Source of the DNA: CAYFHQ01 sp964342805
Lineage (GTDB): Bacteria > Bacillota > Clostridia > Peptostreptococcales > Acidaminobacteraceae
Length of the DNA: 47,827 nt
Direction: 5' to 3'
Assembly (NCBI GenBank): GCA_964342805.1
Contig: CAYFHQ010000015.1
Location: 1 to 47,827, forward strand
The translations under genes were made by a program, and so were the position numbers. Shown one piece after another: positions 31,472 to 40,032 of this stretch; position 1 is the first letter of the stretch, and every line of letters starts with the position of its first letter. A model generated the notes under the pieces. The model had not been told where the DNA came from. It made no database searches and saw nothing but the letters and a program-made list of their open reading frames with translations.

Positions 31472-32578
31472 ATGGGGTACGGCATTTTTCGTAATGAATT
31501 GGAAACGTTGAAAAAATACGTTCCGGGCAAACCAATTGAAGAAGTAAAAAGAGAATACGGTCTAACAGACATCGTGAAGCTGGCATCCAATGAGAACCCA
31601 CTGGGACCCTCACCCATGGCCATCGAAGCCATCCGTGAGGAAGCAGTGAATGTGCATATTTATCCAGAGTCCATGGCACCCAAGCTAAGAAACGCCCTAG
31701 CTGAGGAGTTAAACATTGACGCTGAAGGCATTCTTTTGGGCAATGGTGGAGAGGAAATCCTTAAGTTCATCGCTCAAACCTTTGTAAACACAGGCGACGA
31801 AGCCATTATGGGCAAGCCATCCTTTGGCCTATACAATATCTCCGTGTCACACATGGGCGGGACTTGTGTAGAAGTGCCTCTAACGGATCGTTTTGAGCAT
31901 GACCTGGACACCTTCCTGGAAAAGGTTACGGACAAGACCAAGCTGGTTTATGTTTGTAATCCAAATAATCCAACAGGTAACATAATGTCTGCAGACAAGA
32001 TCAACGCTTTTGTTGACAAGCTACCCGAGCATCCGGTACTGGTTCTGGACGAAGCCTACTATGACTTTGCTATCCGTAACCCAGAATACCCAGACGGCCT
32101 GGAGATCCTAAAGCGTCGTAAGAATACCATTATTCTACGTACCTTCTCCAAGGTTGCTGGCCTAGCCGCTGTACGTGTGGGCTACTGTATATCCCACCCA
32201 GAGATCATTGCTGAAATGACCAAGGTAAAAGGTGTATTCAACTGTAACCGTCTGGCACAGGTTGCTGGTGTTGCTGCTCTTAAGGACAAGGACCACCTAA
32301 AGAACACCGTGGACCTCAACTACCAGTCCCTAGACCTGATGATCGATTGCTTCAACCGCAACAACCTAGACTTTATTCCTTCCAACGCCAACTTCATTTG
32401 GGCCAAGTCTCCAATCAGCTCCAAGGACCTATATGAGTTCATGCTTCGCGAAGGTGTCATCATGCGTCCGGGCTTCCTATGGGGTCAAGACGAGTGGTTC
32501 CGAGTTTCCACGGGTACGGTTGAACAGACAGAGCGATTTGTGAAAGTTTTGGAGAAGATACTCAAAGATCATGCGTAA
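31472..32578 (+). CDS. hisC: Histidinol-phosphate aminotransferase
   Basis: A 368-residue fold-type I aminotransferase matching HisC: LASNENPLGPSPMA near the N-terminus, VYVCNPNNPTG, VLDEAYYDF and LRTFSKVAGLAAVRVGY with the PLP lysine at 227. It converts imidazole-acetol phosphate and glutamate to histidinol phosphate in the cytoplasm, and many homologues also act on aromatic amino acids. It stands alone with its own promoter and terminator, away from other his genes, so a broader aminotransferase role is possible. The ATG follows GGGAGG. Confidence 0.88.
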   Translation: MGYGIFRNELETLKKYVPGKPIEEVKREYGLTDIVKLASNENPLGPSPMAIEAIREEAVNVHIYPESMAPKLRNALAEELNIDAEGILLGNGGEEILKFIAQTFVNTGDEAIMGKPSFGLYNISVSHMGGTCVEVPLTDRFEHDLDTFLEKVTDKTKLVYVCNPNNPTGNIMSADKINAFVDKLPEHPVLVLDEAYYDFAIRNPEYPDGLEILKRRKNTIILRTFSKVAGLAAVRVGYCISHPEIIAEMTKVKGVFNCNRLAQVAGVAALKDKDHLKNTVDLNYQSLDLMIDCFNRNNLDFIPSNANFIWAKSPISSKDLYEFMLREGVIMRPGFLWGQDEWFRVSTGTVEQTERFVKVLEKILKDHA

Positions 32579-32611
32579 ATGGCGGCAGAAAGCCCTAGAG
32601 ATAGCCATCAT

Positions 32612-32662
32612 AAAAGAATAGTGAAAGCCACCTCGGCGAGGTGGCTTTCACTATTCTTTTAT
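32612..32662. terminator. Very strong bidirectional terminator at the island boundary
   Basis: A 23-bp perfect stem (32612-32634 / 32638-32660) with a three-base loop, AAAA on the left and TTTT on the right. Sequence to its right becomes A+T-richer. Confidence 0.9.
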
Positions 32663-32836
32663 GACTTATTACACTAACCCGACAGATGGAGTTTTTTTCA
32701 ATATATTACTGAGTTTCAAATATTGGACGAGTTGAAGTTGCAACTACAAAATTCAACAAACCGTTTAATCGCTCAGGCGCTATCAAAATCTGAGGCGTAA
32801 GCTAGATTCTTTGACGTGGCAAAGAATAAACAAAAA

Positions 32837-33931
32837 TCAAACACTCAAATGTTTTGCAGACTGGCTGTTTTTGAACTCTTCCTGAATCTGATGTAACTTT
32901 TTCGTTCCTGTCAATCTTGCCTGAGCTGCATCTTTTTGAATTTGTTTAGTTTCCTCAATTCCTTGAATAATTGTTTTCCAACTTTCTTCAAGTGTCTCCA
33001 CTTTAACAGAAGATGTTGAAGCAAGTTGAGCAGTCATTTTAGATTGTATAGCTGTATTTTGAGCGTTTCGAAGTAATAACTCATTCGTTTTATCATCGAG
33101 AGCTTGCATAGCCTTGGCCTGTACAGCTTGACGCTTCAATGCAATTGCTTGGTTTAAACACTGTTTGAAAATTGGTAATGTAATGATAAATGCTGAATTT
33201 ATTTTGCGAACCAGATTGTAATTTCCCTGTTGAATCATTTTGATTTGAGGCATTGCCTGCAATGAAATATTTTTTGCCATTTCCAGATCATAAATGCGTT
33301 GATCAAGCATTTCAAATATTTGTAAAGCGTTGTTGTATGTCATTGTATCTAGTTGTTGATTAGACGCCAATGCTTTCTGTTCAAGAGCAGGAAGCATGTT
33401 TGTTTGCATATCAGCTTTCACATTATTGCCCGCAAAAATATATTGTTCTAACGACTCGTAATATTCTACATTTTTATCAAACATTTGATCTAATACGGCA
33501 TTTGCCTGATTGATTTCGTTTTCATATGACTTCAATTGTACATACACTTTGTCAACCTCATTGCCCATTGTGTTGTACTTAGCAAACATTGACTCAATGA
33601 GGTCTTTAGACTTTCTAAATAACTTATCAAACAAACCGGGCTTTTTATCTTCAAAGTCTTTGATGTCAAATTTGTCCATAATTTTGTTTAGATGACCGAG
33701 CATTTCACCAGAATCCTCGACTTTAGTTGTTTTCATTGTATGCAGAATTTGGTCTGCGAATTTAGAAATCTCTGTGGCTGTTTCGTGTCCGAACTGTAGA
33801 ATTGAATTTGGATCACGGGTGTCGATTTGCATTGCCAGGGCCGCAACTTCCTTAGAATTTGCAAGTTGCAACTTGGTCTTCTCTTCAACCTTCTCTAAAT
33901 TAAGCTCAAACGATTGATTGTCATTTGTCAT
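32837..33931 (-). CDS. telA: TelA-family toxic-anion resistance protein
   Basis: A 364-residue, almost wholly helical soluble protein of the TelA/KlaA/YceH family, recognised from LAMQIDTRDPNSILQFGHETATEISKFAD, KPGLFDKLFRKSKDLIESMFAKYNTM and LVRKINSAFIITLPIFKQCLNQAIALKRQ. Family members are linked to tellurite and colicin resistance and occur in Ter operons, but their biochemistry is unknown. The ATG lies six bases after GGAGG. The next gene upstream on the same strand (YceG-like) ends 28 bp away, so the two are co-transcribed, as in Bacillus yceGH. Confidence 0.9.
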   Translation of the reverse strand: MTNDNQSFELNLEKVEEKTKLQLANSKEVAALAMQIDTRDPNSILQFGHETATEISKFADQILHTMKTTKVEDSGEMLGHLNKIMDKFDIKDFEDKKPGLFDKLFRKSKDLIESMFAKYNTMGNEVDKVYVQLKSYENEINQANAVLDQMFDKNVEYYESLEQYIFAGNNVKADMQTNMLPALEQKALASNQQLDTMTYNNALQIFEMLDQRIYDLEMAKNISLQAMPQIKMIQQGNYNLVRKINSAFIITLPIFKQCLNQAIALKRQAVQAKAMQALDDKTNELLLRNAQNTAIQSKMTAQLASTSSVKVETLEESWKTIIQGIEETKQIQKDAAQARLTGTKKLHQIQEEFKNSQSAKHLSV

Positions 33932-33959
33932 TTTAATCCTCCATTAAACTTTAATCATT

Positions 33960-36437
33960 TCAACCAAAAATGCTAGACCAAAATCCTTTGGGTGGATTGG
34001 CCTTAGTATCATTCAGATCAGGAGGATCCAAATGATATTGCTTTTGAGGCAACTTAAACACGTTAAAATATTCATTATTAATAAACATTTCAAAGTTATT
34101 GTAACCTGTGGGTGTTAGTACGCAGATATCAATCCCTAGCAGATATAAAAAAGCCAAAGTTATGGCATCTTTTTCGCTAAATGTTTGTTCGTCTGAGTCG
34201 AATATGACAAGTTTAGGTACATATGCAGGGAAGTCAAAACTTTGAATCATTTTCAAAAGCGTATCATCCAGCTGCAAGATGGTTTGCACAATTTTCAAAC
34301 GAAAAAGTTCAGTTTTACGCTTAACAATATCTGAACAAAGAAGCATATCTAGTTTTTCAAAAAATGCTACTTGCAAGCTATCACTTAAATGATGATATTT
34401 ATAATGCTCGCAATTTGTAAGTTTATTGTAATTTAGTGTTGTGTGATTGTCAAAAACTGAATCAAACAGATATAGTTCTTGGTTGTTAAACTCTCCATTT
34501 GTAAAGGGGAGTTTCGAATAGTATGCCGTATTGGGGTTGCTTGTTATTTTATACACTTCTTCCCAATATTGATCTAGATCTTCGTGTGTTCCCGAAATTT
34601 TTACAAACAAGTTTGGAATGTATACGGTCTTATTCTCAACCTTAAAACCAGGTCTCATTCTAGAAGCTTCATTCCAAAGTATGAAAACTTCGTCGTAAGT
34701 AGTCTTCAAGGACACTGGCATAACTTTATAAGTGTCTAGTTGCCAAGGCTTGTATAGACCATCCTGGTCGTTGTAAATGATTTGCTCAATTTCCAAGGAT
34801 GCTTGAAGTGCTACAGTTTGCTTATGGCTCAAAGCCTCTGATTTTGGAAATGATTTAAGCGGTTGGACGGTGTCTAGAACATGAACTGTACTAAAGGTTT
34901 CATCAGGATCTAGGACTTCAAAAACACTGTCATGAAATGAGTTTACATAAACGATATCTATTCCCATATGATATAGAAGAAAGAGGAATAGAGCTTCGTG
35001 AATTTTGATGTCACCATGGAATAGAACAATCGGGTTTTGGTTATTTGAATATTTAAAGCCTTTTAGCAAGCCAAGTCCGTAGTCCATTAACCATCCTAAA
35101 AGCTTGAGTAATAAATTTTTTACTTTAGAAGTAGAAATTAGACGCTCGCCTCTAAATGCCAGTATCATAGTTTCAAGAATTGCGCCATAGGCCTGTTCAA
35201 TCAGAAATCCATCTTCTAAAAAAGCGAGTAAGTCCAAATCCTTTAACAATGAAACTATGGTTTTCATATCCTCAATTGCAATGTAATCATGGGCTCTCCA
35301 AATTGTGGCTGTCACTTTACTTAAGTTAGAAAAATCACCAATTTTCAAAGATGTGTCGATCATGAGATAGTTAGATGCCGTTTGTGAGCATTTCTTGTTG
35401 AAGTTAAAAAGATAGTTATAGTATTCATTAGGGTCTGAATTTATTCCAATAAATCGTATGAAACATGTTGGAATAACAGGATTGGGCGAGTTGCGATACC
35501 CTTTTCTATCCATTAAAGGAGATAATGCCAAGTTAAGATCGCCCCGGAACGACAGGTGTTTGATGAGCGCGGGTTTTATTATCTTTTTCTTAGGTTTTAC
35601 TAGGTTCGTAGTGGTTTCTGCAATCTTTAACTGGGATCTTGGGGTTGCTTTAGTAGTAAAGACTAAACTTTTTTTTTCATTTTCCTCCAAAATGGGAATA
35701 TGTGGTGTTGGATCGAAGTTGGATTTGGCGTAGTGTGGGTAAATAAATTGCTGCACACAGCTTTTATAAACATCATCTAGATTTGGGCCGTCATTGTAAG
35801 TAAATGAAAAATGGATTGCATCTATACCTAAAAATTTACACAAAAATAAATAATAAACATCTAGGCCTTGCAAGTCACCAATGTGAAAACATTTGGGATT
35901 AATAGAATTATCATCTATTTCATGAGGGGATGATGGTTGATATAGCTGGAGCCAGGTCATTAGTTTTACCAAAAAGTTCGCTATTTTTGATGAATTGCTG
36001 TTACTCTCATTTTCCAGATAAAGTTTCAATGTTTCGAAGAGGGCATCGACAAGCTGTAAAGAAGTTAGATTCCAAGGTGTAATTTGAAAATTAGCTGTTG
36101 TAATGATGGTTTGAATGCGTGATTTGAGTTGGGCGTCTGGGTATGTTGAACCCTCAAATCCGTCTTTCACTATCTGAATCAATGACTTTTTCGGTTGAAA
36201 AGTTAATCGATTTTTTATAATGACATAGGGGACGCCCATAGCGTTTAACTTATCTAGCATGGCTTTGATTTTTTTGAATTCCTGCTCTTCAGTTCCAGGT
36301 ATTCCAGACTGCCAAGCAAACAATATCGGTTTTTTTTCGAGTGCAGTGCGCGGTCTTCTTTCGAGCGGTAAAAATAGATCGGCGTATATGTTTCTACATT
36401 TGAATGTTTCTGTATTAAAGGTTTCACTTTTTTCCAT
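33960..36437 (-). CDS. YceG-like Ter-system protein with three internal repeats
   Basis: An 825-residue protein related to YceG of Ter stress operons, whose function is unknown. Three similar units can be seen, each ending in a motif of the pattern D..-(14-18)-LGIDI/A-V: residues near GDLQGLDVYYLFLCKFLGID, GDIKIHEALFLFLLYHMGID and EKDAITLAFLYLLGID. Bacillus YceG is near 540 residues, so this copy appears to have one extra unit. The frame is open to 36452, but the ATG at 36435-36437 (MEKSETFN) is chosen because GGAG lies seven bases before it. The coding sequence is A+T-rich. It is divergent from the exchanger gene at 37060. Confidence 0.78.
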   Translation of the reverse strand: MEKSETFNTETFKCRNIYADLFLPLERRPRTALEKKPILFAWQSGIPGTEEQEFKKIKAMLDKLNAMGVPYVIIKNRLTFQPKKSLIQIVKDGFEGSTYPDAQLKSRIQTIITTANFQITPWNLTSLQLVDALFETLKLYLENESNSNSSKIANFLVKLMTWLQLYQPSSPHEIDDNSINPKCFHIGDLQGLDVYYLFLCKFLGIDAIHFSFTYNDGPNLDDVYKSCVQQFIYPHYAKSNFDPTPHIPILEENEKKSLVFTTKATPRSQLKIAETTTNLVKPKKKIIKPALIKHLSFRGDLNLALSPLMDRKGYRNSPNPVIPTCFIRFIGINSDPNEYYNYLFNFNKKCSQTASNYLMIDTSLKIGDFSNLSKVTATIWRAHDYIAIEDMKTIVSLLKDLDLLAFLEDGFLIEQAYGAILETMILAFRGERLISTSKVKNLLLKLLGWLMDYGLGLLKGFKYSNNQNPIVLFHGDIKIHEALFLFLLYHMGIDIVYVNSFHDSVFEVLDPDETFSTVHVLDTVQPLKSFPKSEALSHKQTVALQASLEIEQIIYNDQDGLYKPWQLDTYKVMPVSLKTTYDEVFILWNEASRMRPGFKVENKTVYIPNLFVKISGTHEDLDQYWEEVYKITSNPNTAYYSKLPFTNGEFNNQELYLFDSVFDNHTTLNYNKLTNCEHYKYHHLSDSLQVAFFEKLDMLLCSDIVKRKTELFRLKIVQTILQLDDTLLKMIQSFDFPAYVPKLVIFDSDEQTFSEKDAITLAFLYLLGIDICVLTPTGYNNFEMFINNEYFNVFKLPQKQYHLDPPDLNDTKANPPKGFWSSIFG

Positions 36438-37059
36438 AGTAATACTCCACATGAGCTTGATTCGGATAAGGGAAGTGTAATAACTAAATAATATAGAAAA
36501 TGATTTTAAAAGTTCATTATGCCGTGTGTACTAGAATACATACATTAGAGTAAAAAGAACCTTGTACCAAATAAATAAAGTATTGATACATCATAAGCAA
36601 AACTACTAAAAGAGGCTGTATGCCTGTCATCGAATAGCTCTATTCTCATGATATCTATTGATGAAAGTATAACATAGAACGATCTTTATGTATTTTAATT
36701 GAGCTAGAACTTATACAATTTTAATGTTTGAGAAATGAATTCTTAAGAGATTAGTGGTAACATATCTTACAGCACATTCTTTGTGGCCTTTAGGATAGCC
36801 AAGCGTTTATTTTGGTACGGCACATTGAGCTATACAGATTACTTTAGATTGTTACACTTACAAGTTTGAGTCTAAAGATATCTGGGAAAGTGTTACGATT
36901 CAACTCTAAGTTTCTGCAGGCTACAAAGGAATCATGAAAATGGCTTGGGGAGCAAATCCATATGGTAAGCCTTGTCCTTACATGTTATAATTTATATGTG
37001 AAAATTTTCTATCTTGATATTATTTAGTTCATAACTTTTAATGAGAAAAAGGTGATTTT
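36438..37059. promoter_or_regulatory. A+T-rich divergent intergenic region of the Ter island
   Basis: This 620-bp gap between divergent Ter transcripts must hold both promoters. TATAAT-like boxes are frequent (for example near 36985) but none has a convincing -35 partner. A short frame at 36934-36990 (MKMAWGANPYGKPCPYML) follows AAAGGA but is not otherwise supported. No terminators, repeats or recognisable gene remnants were seen. Confidence 0.4.
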
Positions 37060-38067
37060 GTGTTCGATTTTGTTAATAGTATTTTCATTGCGATTCCCCT
37101 TATTTTGGTAATGTCATGGCTTGTCAGTGTTTCATCTGATAAACTGGGCGATGTTTTACACTTGTTAGGCGTGAAACTTAAAGTCCCAACTTCAGTACGC
37201 GGGGCTACATTTGATGCGGTTGCTTCATCTTTTCCAGAGTTTGCAACAGCAATGATTGCAGTTTTGATTTACAAAGAATTTACAGATGTTGGATTGCCAA
37301 CGATAGCGGGTTCAGGCATTTTCAATGTGCTATTGATTCCAATGGCAAGCATATTAGCTTTTAAGGGCCCGTTACATGTTGCCTTAAGCAGGGAAAGTAT
37401 CTTTAGAGATATGTTTTTCTATTTGCTAGCATTGTTTGTTCTTGGACTCAGTATATTTTCAGGGTCGTTCACTGCTTTAACAGGGGGATCTTTATTGCTG
37501 GTCTACATCGGCTATATACTAGTTCTTTACAGACAAACGAAAAAGCATCAAATGACCATTGCAAAAAGCGAAGTTGAGCATGATGTCAATGACATGTCAT
37601 ATTTCAAAATCGCACTATGGACAATATTAACAATTACAATTATATGGATAAGTGTAGACGCAATCATTGCATCAGCAGGAATTGTTGCTGAGTTTCTTTC
37701 AATACCCAAGTTTATTACATCAGTTGTTATTATTGCTGCGGCAACTTCTATTCCAGACACCCTACTTTCAGTTAAGTCTTCAAAGCGCGGTGATGCAGAT
37801 GGAGCAATTGCAAATGCGGTCGGATCAAATATATTCGATATTTGCATTTGTCTTGGTCTTCCGATGATTATTGCAGGAGGCAGTATTTCTGTTTCAGTAT
37901 CACAAAATATCGGCATGTTAGCTTTTCTAGTGATATCAATGCTGATTACAGCTAGTGTTCTTCTCAAGAAGAGTGGAGTTAAGAAAACGGATGCTATTTT
38001 CATGTTAGTCAGCTACGTAGTTTTTTTAGGATATATAGCGGGGATTGCTTTTAATTGGTGGTCTTAG
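37060..38067 (+). CDS. CaCA-family cation exchanger (Na+/Ca2+ antiporter-like)
   Basis: A 335-residue membrane protein of about ten helices with two inverted alpha-repeats, the mark of calcium/cation antiporters. Repeat 1 is GATFDAVASSFPEFATAMIAVL and repeat 2 is AAATSIPDTLLSVKSSKRGDADGAIANAVGSNIFDICICLG; acidic residues in both line the ion site. It should move Ca2+ or a related ion in exchange for Na+ or H+. It begins with GTG after AAAAAGGTGAT and heads the TerD gene run, where Ter operons usually carry the TerC membrane protein. TerD proteins bind calcium, so a calcium exchanger here makes functional sense. Confidence 0.85.
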   Translation: MFDFVNSIFIAIPLILVMSWLVSVSSDKLGDVLHLLGVKLKVPTSVRGATFDAVASSFPEFATAMIAVLIYKEFTDVGLPTIAGSGIFNVLLIPMASILAFKGPLHVALSRESIFRDMFFYLLALFVLGLSIFSGSFTALTGGSLLLVYIGYILVLYRQTKKHQMTIAKSEVEHDVNDMSYFKIALWTILTITIIWISVDAIIASAGIVAEFLSIPKFITSVVIIAAATSIPDTLLSVKSSKRGDADGAIANAVGSNIFDICICLGLPMIIAGGSISVSVSQNIGMLAFLVISMLITASVLLKKSGVKKTDAIFMLVSYVVFLGYIAGIAFNWWS

Positions 38068-38123
38068 AGTAGAGTACAAAAGGAGGTAGATCTGTTTGAT
38101 TTGAGATTGAACAGAGAAAACTT

Positions 38124-38702
38124 ATGGCAGTGAATTTAACTAAAGGACAAAAAGTAGATTTAACAAAAACTAATCCTGGACTTCAACGAGTTTTGGTTGG
38201 ACTTGGATGGGACACAAACCATTATGATGGGGGAGGGGATTTTGATTTGGATTCATCGGCCTTCATGACCGATGGAACTGGCCGAGTAAAACAAGATGCC
38301 GACTTCATATTTTTTAATAATTTGACACATACATCACAATCAGTTCAGCATTTGGGAGATAATTTAACTGGTGAGGGTGAAGGTGATGATGAGCAAATAA
38401 AAATCAGTTTGTCACTAGTTCCAGATTATGTTGAAAAAATTTATTTCACAGTAACTATACATGAAGCTGAAGCACGTACTCAAAATTTTGGACAAGTTTC
38501 AAATGCATTTATCCGAATTGTTGATGCAGATACTGAAGTAGAACTTATACGTTACGATTTGAGCGAAGATTATAGTATTGAGACATCTGTAGTTGTTGGT
38601 GAACTCTACCGGCATAATAACGAATGGAAGTTTGCTGCAGTTGGGTCGGGTTTTGAGGGAGGACTTACTGCACTTTGTTCAAATTTTGGAGTTCGTACCT
38701 GA
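38124..38702 (+). CDS. terD: TerD-family calcium-binding stress protein (copy 1)
   Basis: A 192-residue TerD protein: NLTKGQKVDLTKTNPGLQRVLVGLGWDTN, the acidic FDLDSSAF segment, FFNNL and the Ca2+-binding DNLTGEGEGDDEQI, then TVTIHEAEARTQNFGQVSNAFIRIVD. TerD proteins bind two calcium ions and are linked to tellurite, phage and other envelope stresses. The ATG has only a weak ribosome site. A strong AGGAGG sits at 38081, 38 bases upstream, and could start a 13-codon frame (CTG at 38092) whose stop overlaps the terD start, allowing coupled translation. Confidence 0.9.
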   Translation: MAVNLTKGQKVDLTKTNPGLQRVLVGLGWDTNHYDGGGDFDLDSSAFMTDGTGRVKQDADFIFFNNLTHTSQSVQHLGDNLTGEGEGDDEQIKISLSLVPDYVEKIYFTVTIHEAEARTQNFGQVSNAFIRIVDADTEVELIRYDLSEDYSIETSVVVGELYRHNNEWKFAAVGSGFEGGLTALCSNFGVRT

Positions 38703-38757
38703 TTAATAAAAGGTATTAAGCGGAACCCGGATGGAGTTGAGAATACGGAGGAATTTT

Positions 38758-39333
38758 ATGGCTATTTCGCTATCAAAAGGTCAGAAAATTGATCTGACAA
38801 AAAACAACAATTTGGTGAGAGCAATAATCGGATTGGGCTGGGATACGAATAAATATGACGGTAGTTTTGGGTTTGATTTAGACGCATCGGCATTCCTTGT
38901 AAATAGTGAGGGTGTTGCAGTTAACGAGTATGATTTTGTCTTTTACAACAACCTACAGCACCCGAGTGGAGGAGTAGTTCATACCGGAGATAATCAGACG
39001 GGTGAAGGCGATGGAGATGATGAGCAACTGATCATTGATTTTGGTAAAATTCCAGATGATATTCAAAGAGTAGCAATTACTGTTACTATCCATGACGCAG
39101 AAGCACGTGCACAAAATTTTGGGCAAGTTTCTAATGCGTTTGTTCGTGTTGTAAATGAAGACAACGACCTCGAGTTAATGCGTTATGACCTAACTGAGGA
39201 ATATTCTATTGAGACAGCCATGGTTGTTTGTGATCTATATAGATATGGAGCTGAATGGAAGTTTAATGCTATTGGTAGTGGATTTCAAGGCGGGTTGGAA
39301 GCGTTGTGTAAAAATTATGGACTTTCAGTTTAA
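38758..39333 (+). CDS. terD: TerD-family calcium-binding stress protein (copy 2)
   Basis: A 191-residue paralogue of copy 1 with the same order of motifs: SLSKGQKIDLTKNNNLVRAIIGLGWDTNKYDG, FDLDASAF, FYNNL, GDNQTGEGDGDDEQL and TVTIHDAEARAQNFGQVSNAF. All acidic calcium ligands are kept. The frame is open to 38731 but the ATG at 38758 is chosen because GGAGG lies six bases before it and the product then aligns with copies 1 and 3. It follows copy 1 by 55 bp in the same operon. Confidence 0.92.
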   Translation: MAISLSKGQKIDLTKNNNLVRAIIGLGWDTNKYDGSFGFDLDASAFLVNSEGVAVNEYDFVFYNNLQHPSGGVVHTGDNQTGEGDGDDEQLIIDFGKIPDDIQRVAITVTIHDAEARAQNFGQVSNAFVRVVNEDNDLELMRYDLTEEYSIETAMVVCDLYRYGAEWKFNAIGSGFQGGLEALCKNYGLSV

Positions 39334-39353
39334 TCAATGACGAGGTGATAACC

Positions 39354-39956
39354 ATGAGTATAAATCTAGTAAAAGGGCAAAAAATTGATCTAACAAAGAC
39401 CTCAATAGGACTTTCTAAAGTTATGGTTGGTCTTGGGTGGGATCCTATGGAAAGAAGAAGTGGCATTTTTGGTGGTTTGTTTAGCGGGGCTCCATCTAAC
39501 ATTGATTGCGATGCTTCGGCTATTTTACTTGATGCAAACAATAAAATGAGGCAGAAGAGTGATCTAATCTATTATGGTAATTTGAGAAGTAGAGATCAAA
39601 GTATCATACATCAAGGGGACAATTTAACTGGAGATGGCGATGGTGACGATGAGCAAATCATGATTGACCTAACATCTGTTTCAAGTGAGATTAAAAAAAT
39701 AGTTTTTGTTGTTAACATTTATGAAGCCATAAAACGTAGACAAGATTTTGGAATGATACAAAATGCCTTTATACGGGTTGTTAACTTGGATGATAACAAT
39801 GAATTATGTAAGTTTAATTTATCGGAAGATTATGCGGGTAAAACATCTTTGATAGTTGGAGAAATTTATCGAGAAAACGATGCCTGGAAGTTTGGTGCTG
39901 TCGGGCAAGCCACAAACGATAGCTCTTTGTCTGAGCTAATTAGAATTTACAAATAA
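39354..39956 (+). CDS. terD: TerD-family protein, divergent copy 3
   Basis: A 200-residue TerD paralogue that departs from the other two. After INLVKGQKIDLTKTSIGLSKVMVGLGWDP it has an insert of about ten residues (ERRSGIFGGLFSGAPSN), the first acidic motif is IDCDASAILLD, and EARTQNFGQV is replaced by EAIKRRQDFGMIQ. The second calcium segment GDGDGDDEQIMIDL is intact. The ATG at 39354 is six bases after GAGGTG; an earlier in-frame ATG at 39345 overlaps that site. It is the last gene before a terminator. Confidence 0.88.
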   Translation: MSINLVKGQKIDLTKTSIGLSKVMVGLGWDPMERRSGIFGGLFSGAPSNIDCDASAILLDANNKMRQKSDLIYYGNLRSRDQSIIHQGDNLTGDGDGDDEQIMIDLTSVSSEIKKIVFVVNIYEAIKRRQDFGMIQNAFIRVVNLDDNNELCKFNLSEDYAGKTSLIVGEIYRENDAWKFGAVGQATNDSSLSELIRIYK

Positions 39957-39960
39957 CGAT

Positions 39961-40008
39961 AAAAGTCCGATTTACTTTTGCCGTAAGGCTTGGAAATCGG
40001 ACTTTTTC
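39961..40008 (+). terminator. Terminator between TerD genes and the biosynthetic arm
   Basis: AAAAGTCCGATTT (39961-39973) pairs perfectly with AAATCGGACTTTT (39994-40006), then TTC. It separates terD copy 3 from the CitE-like gene; TATAAT at 40011-40016 may restart transcription. Confidence 0.8.
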
Positions 40009-40032
40009 GTTATAATGAATTGAGGTGATTTT

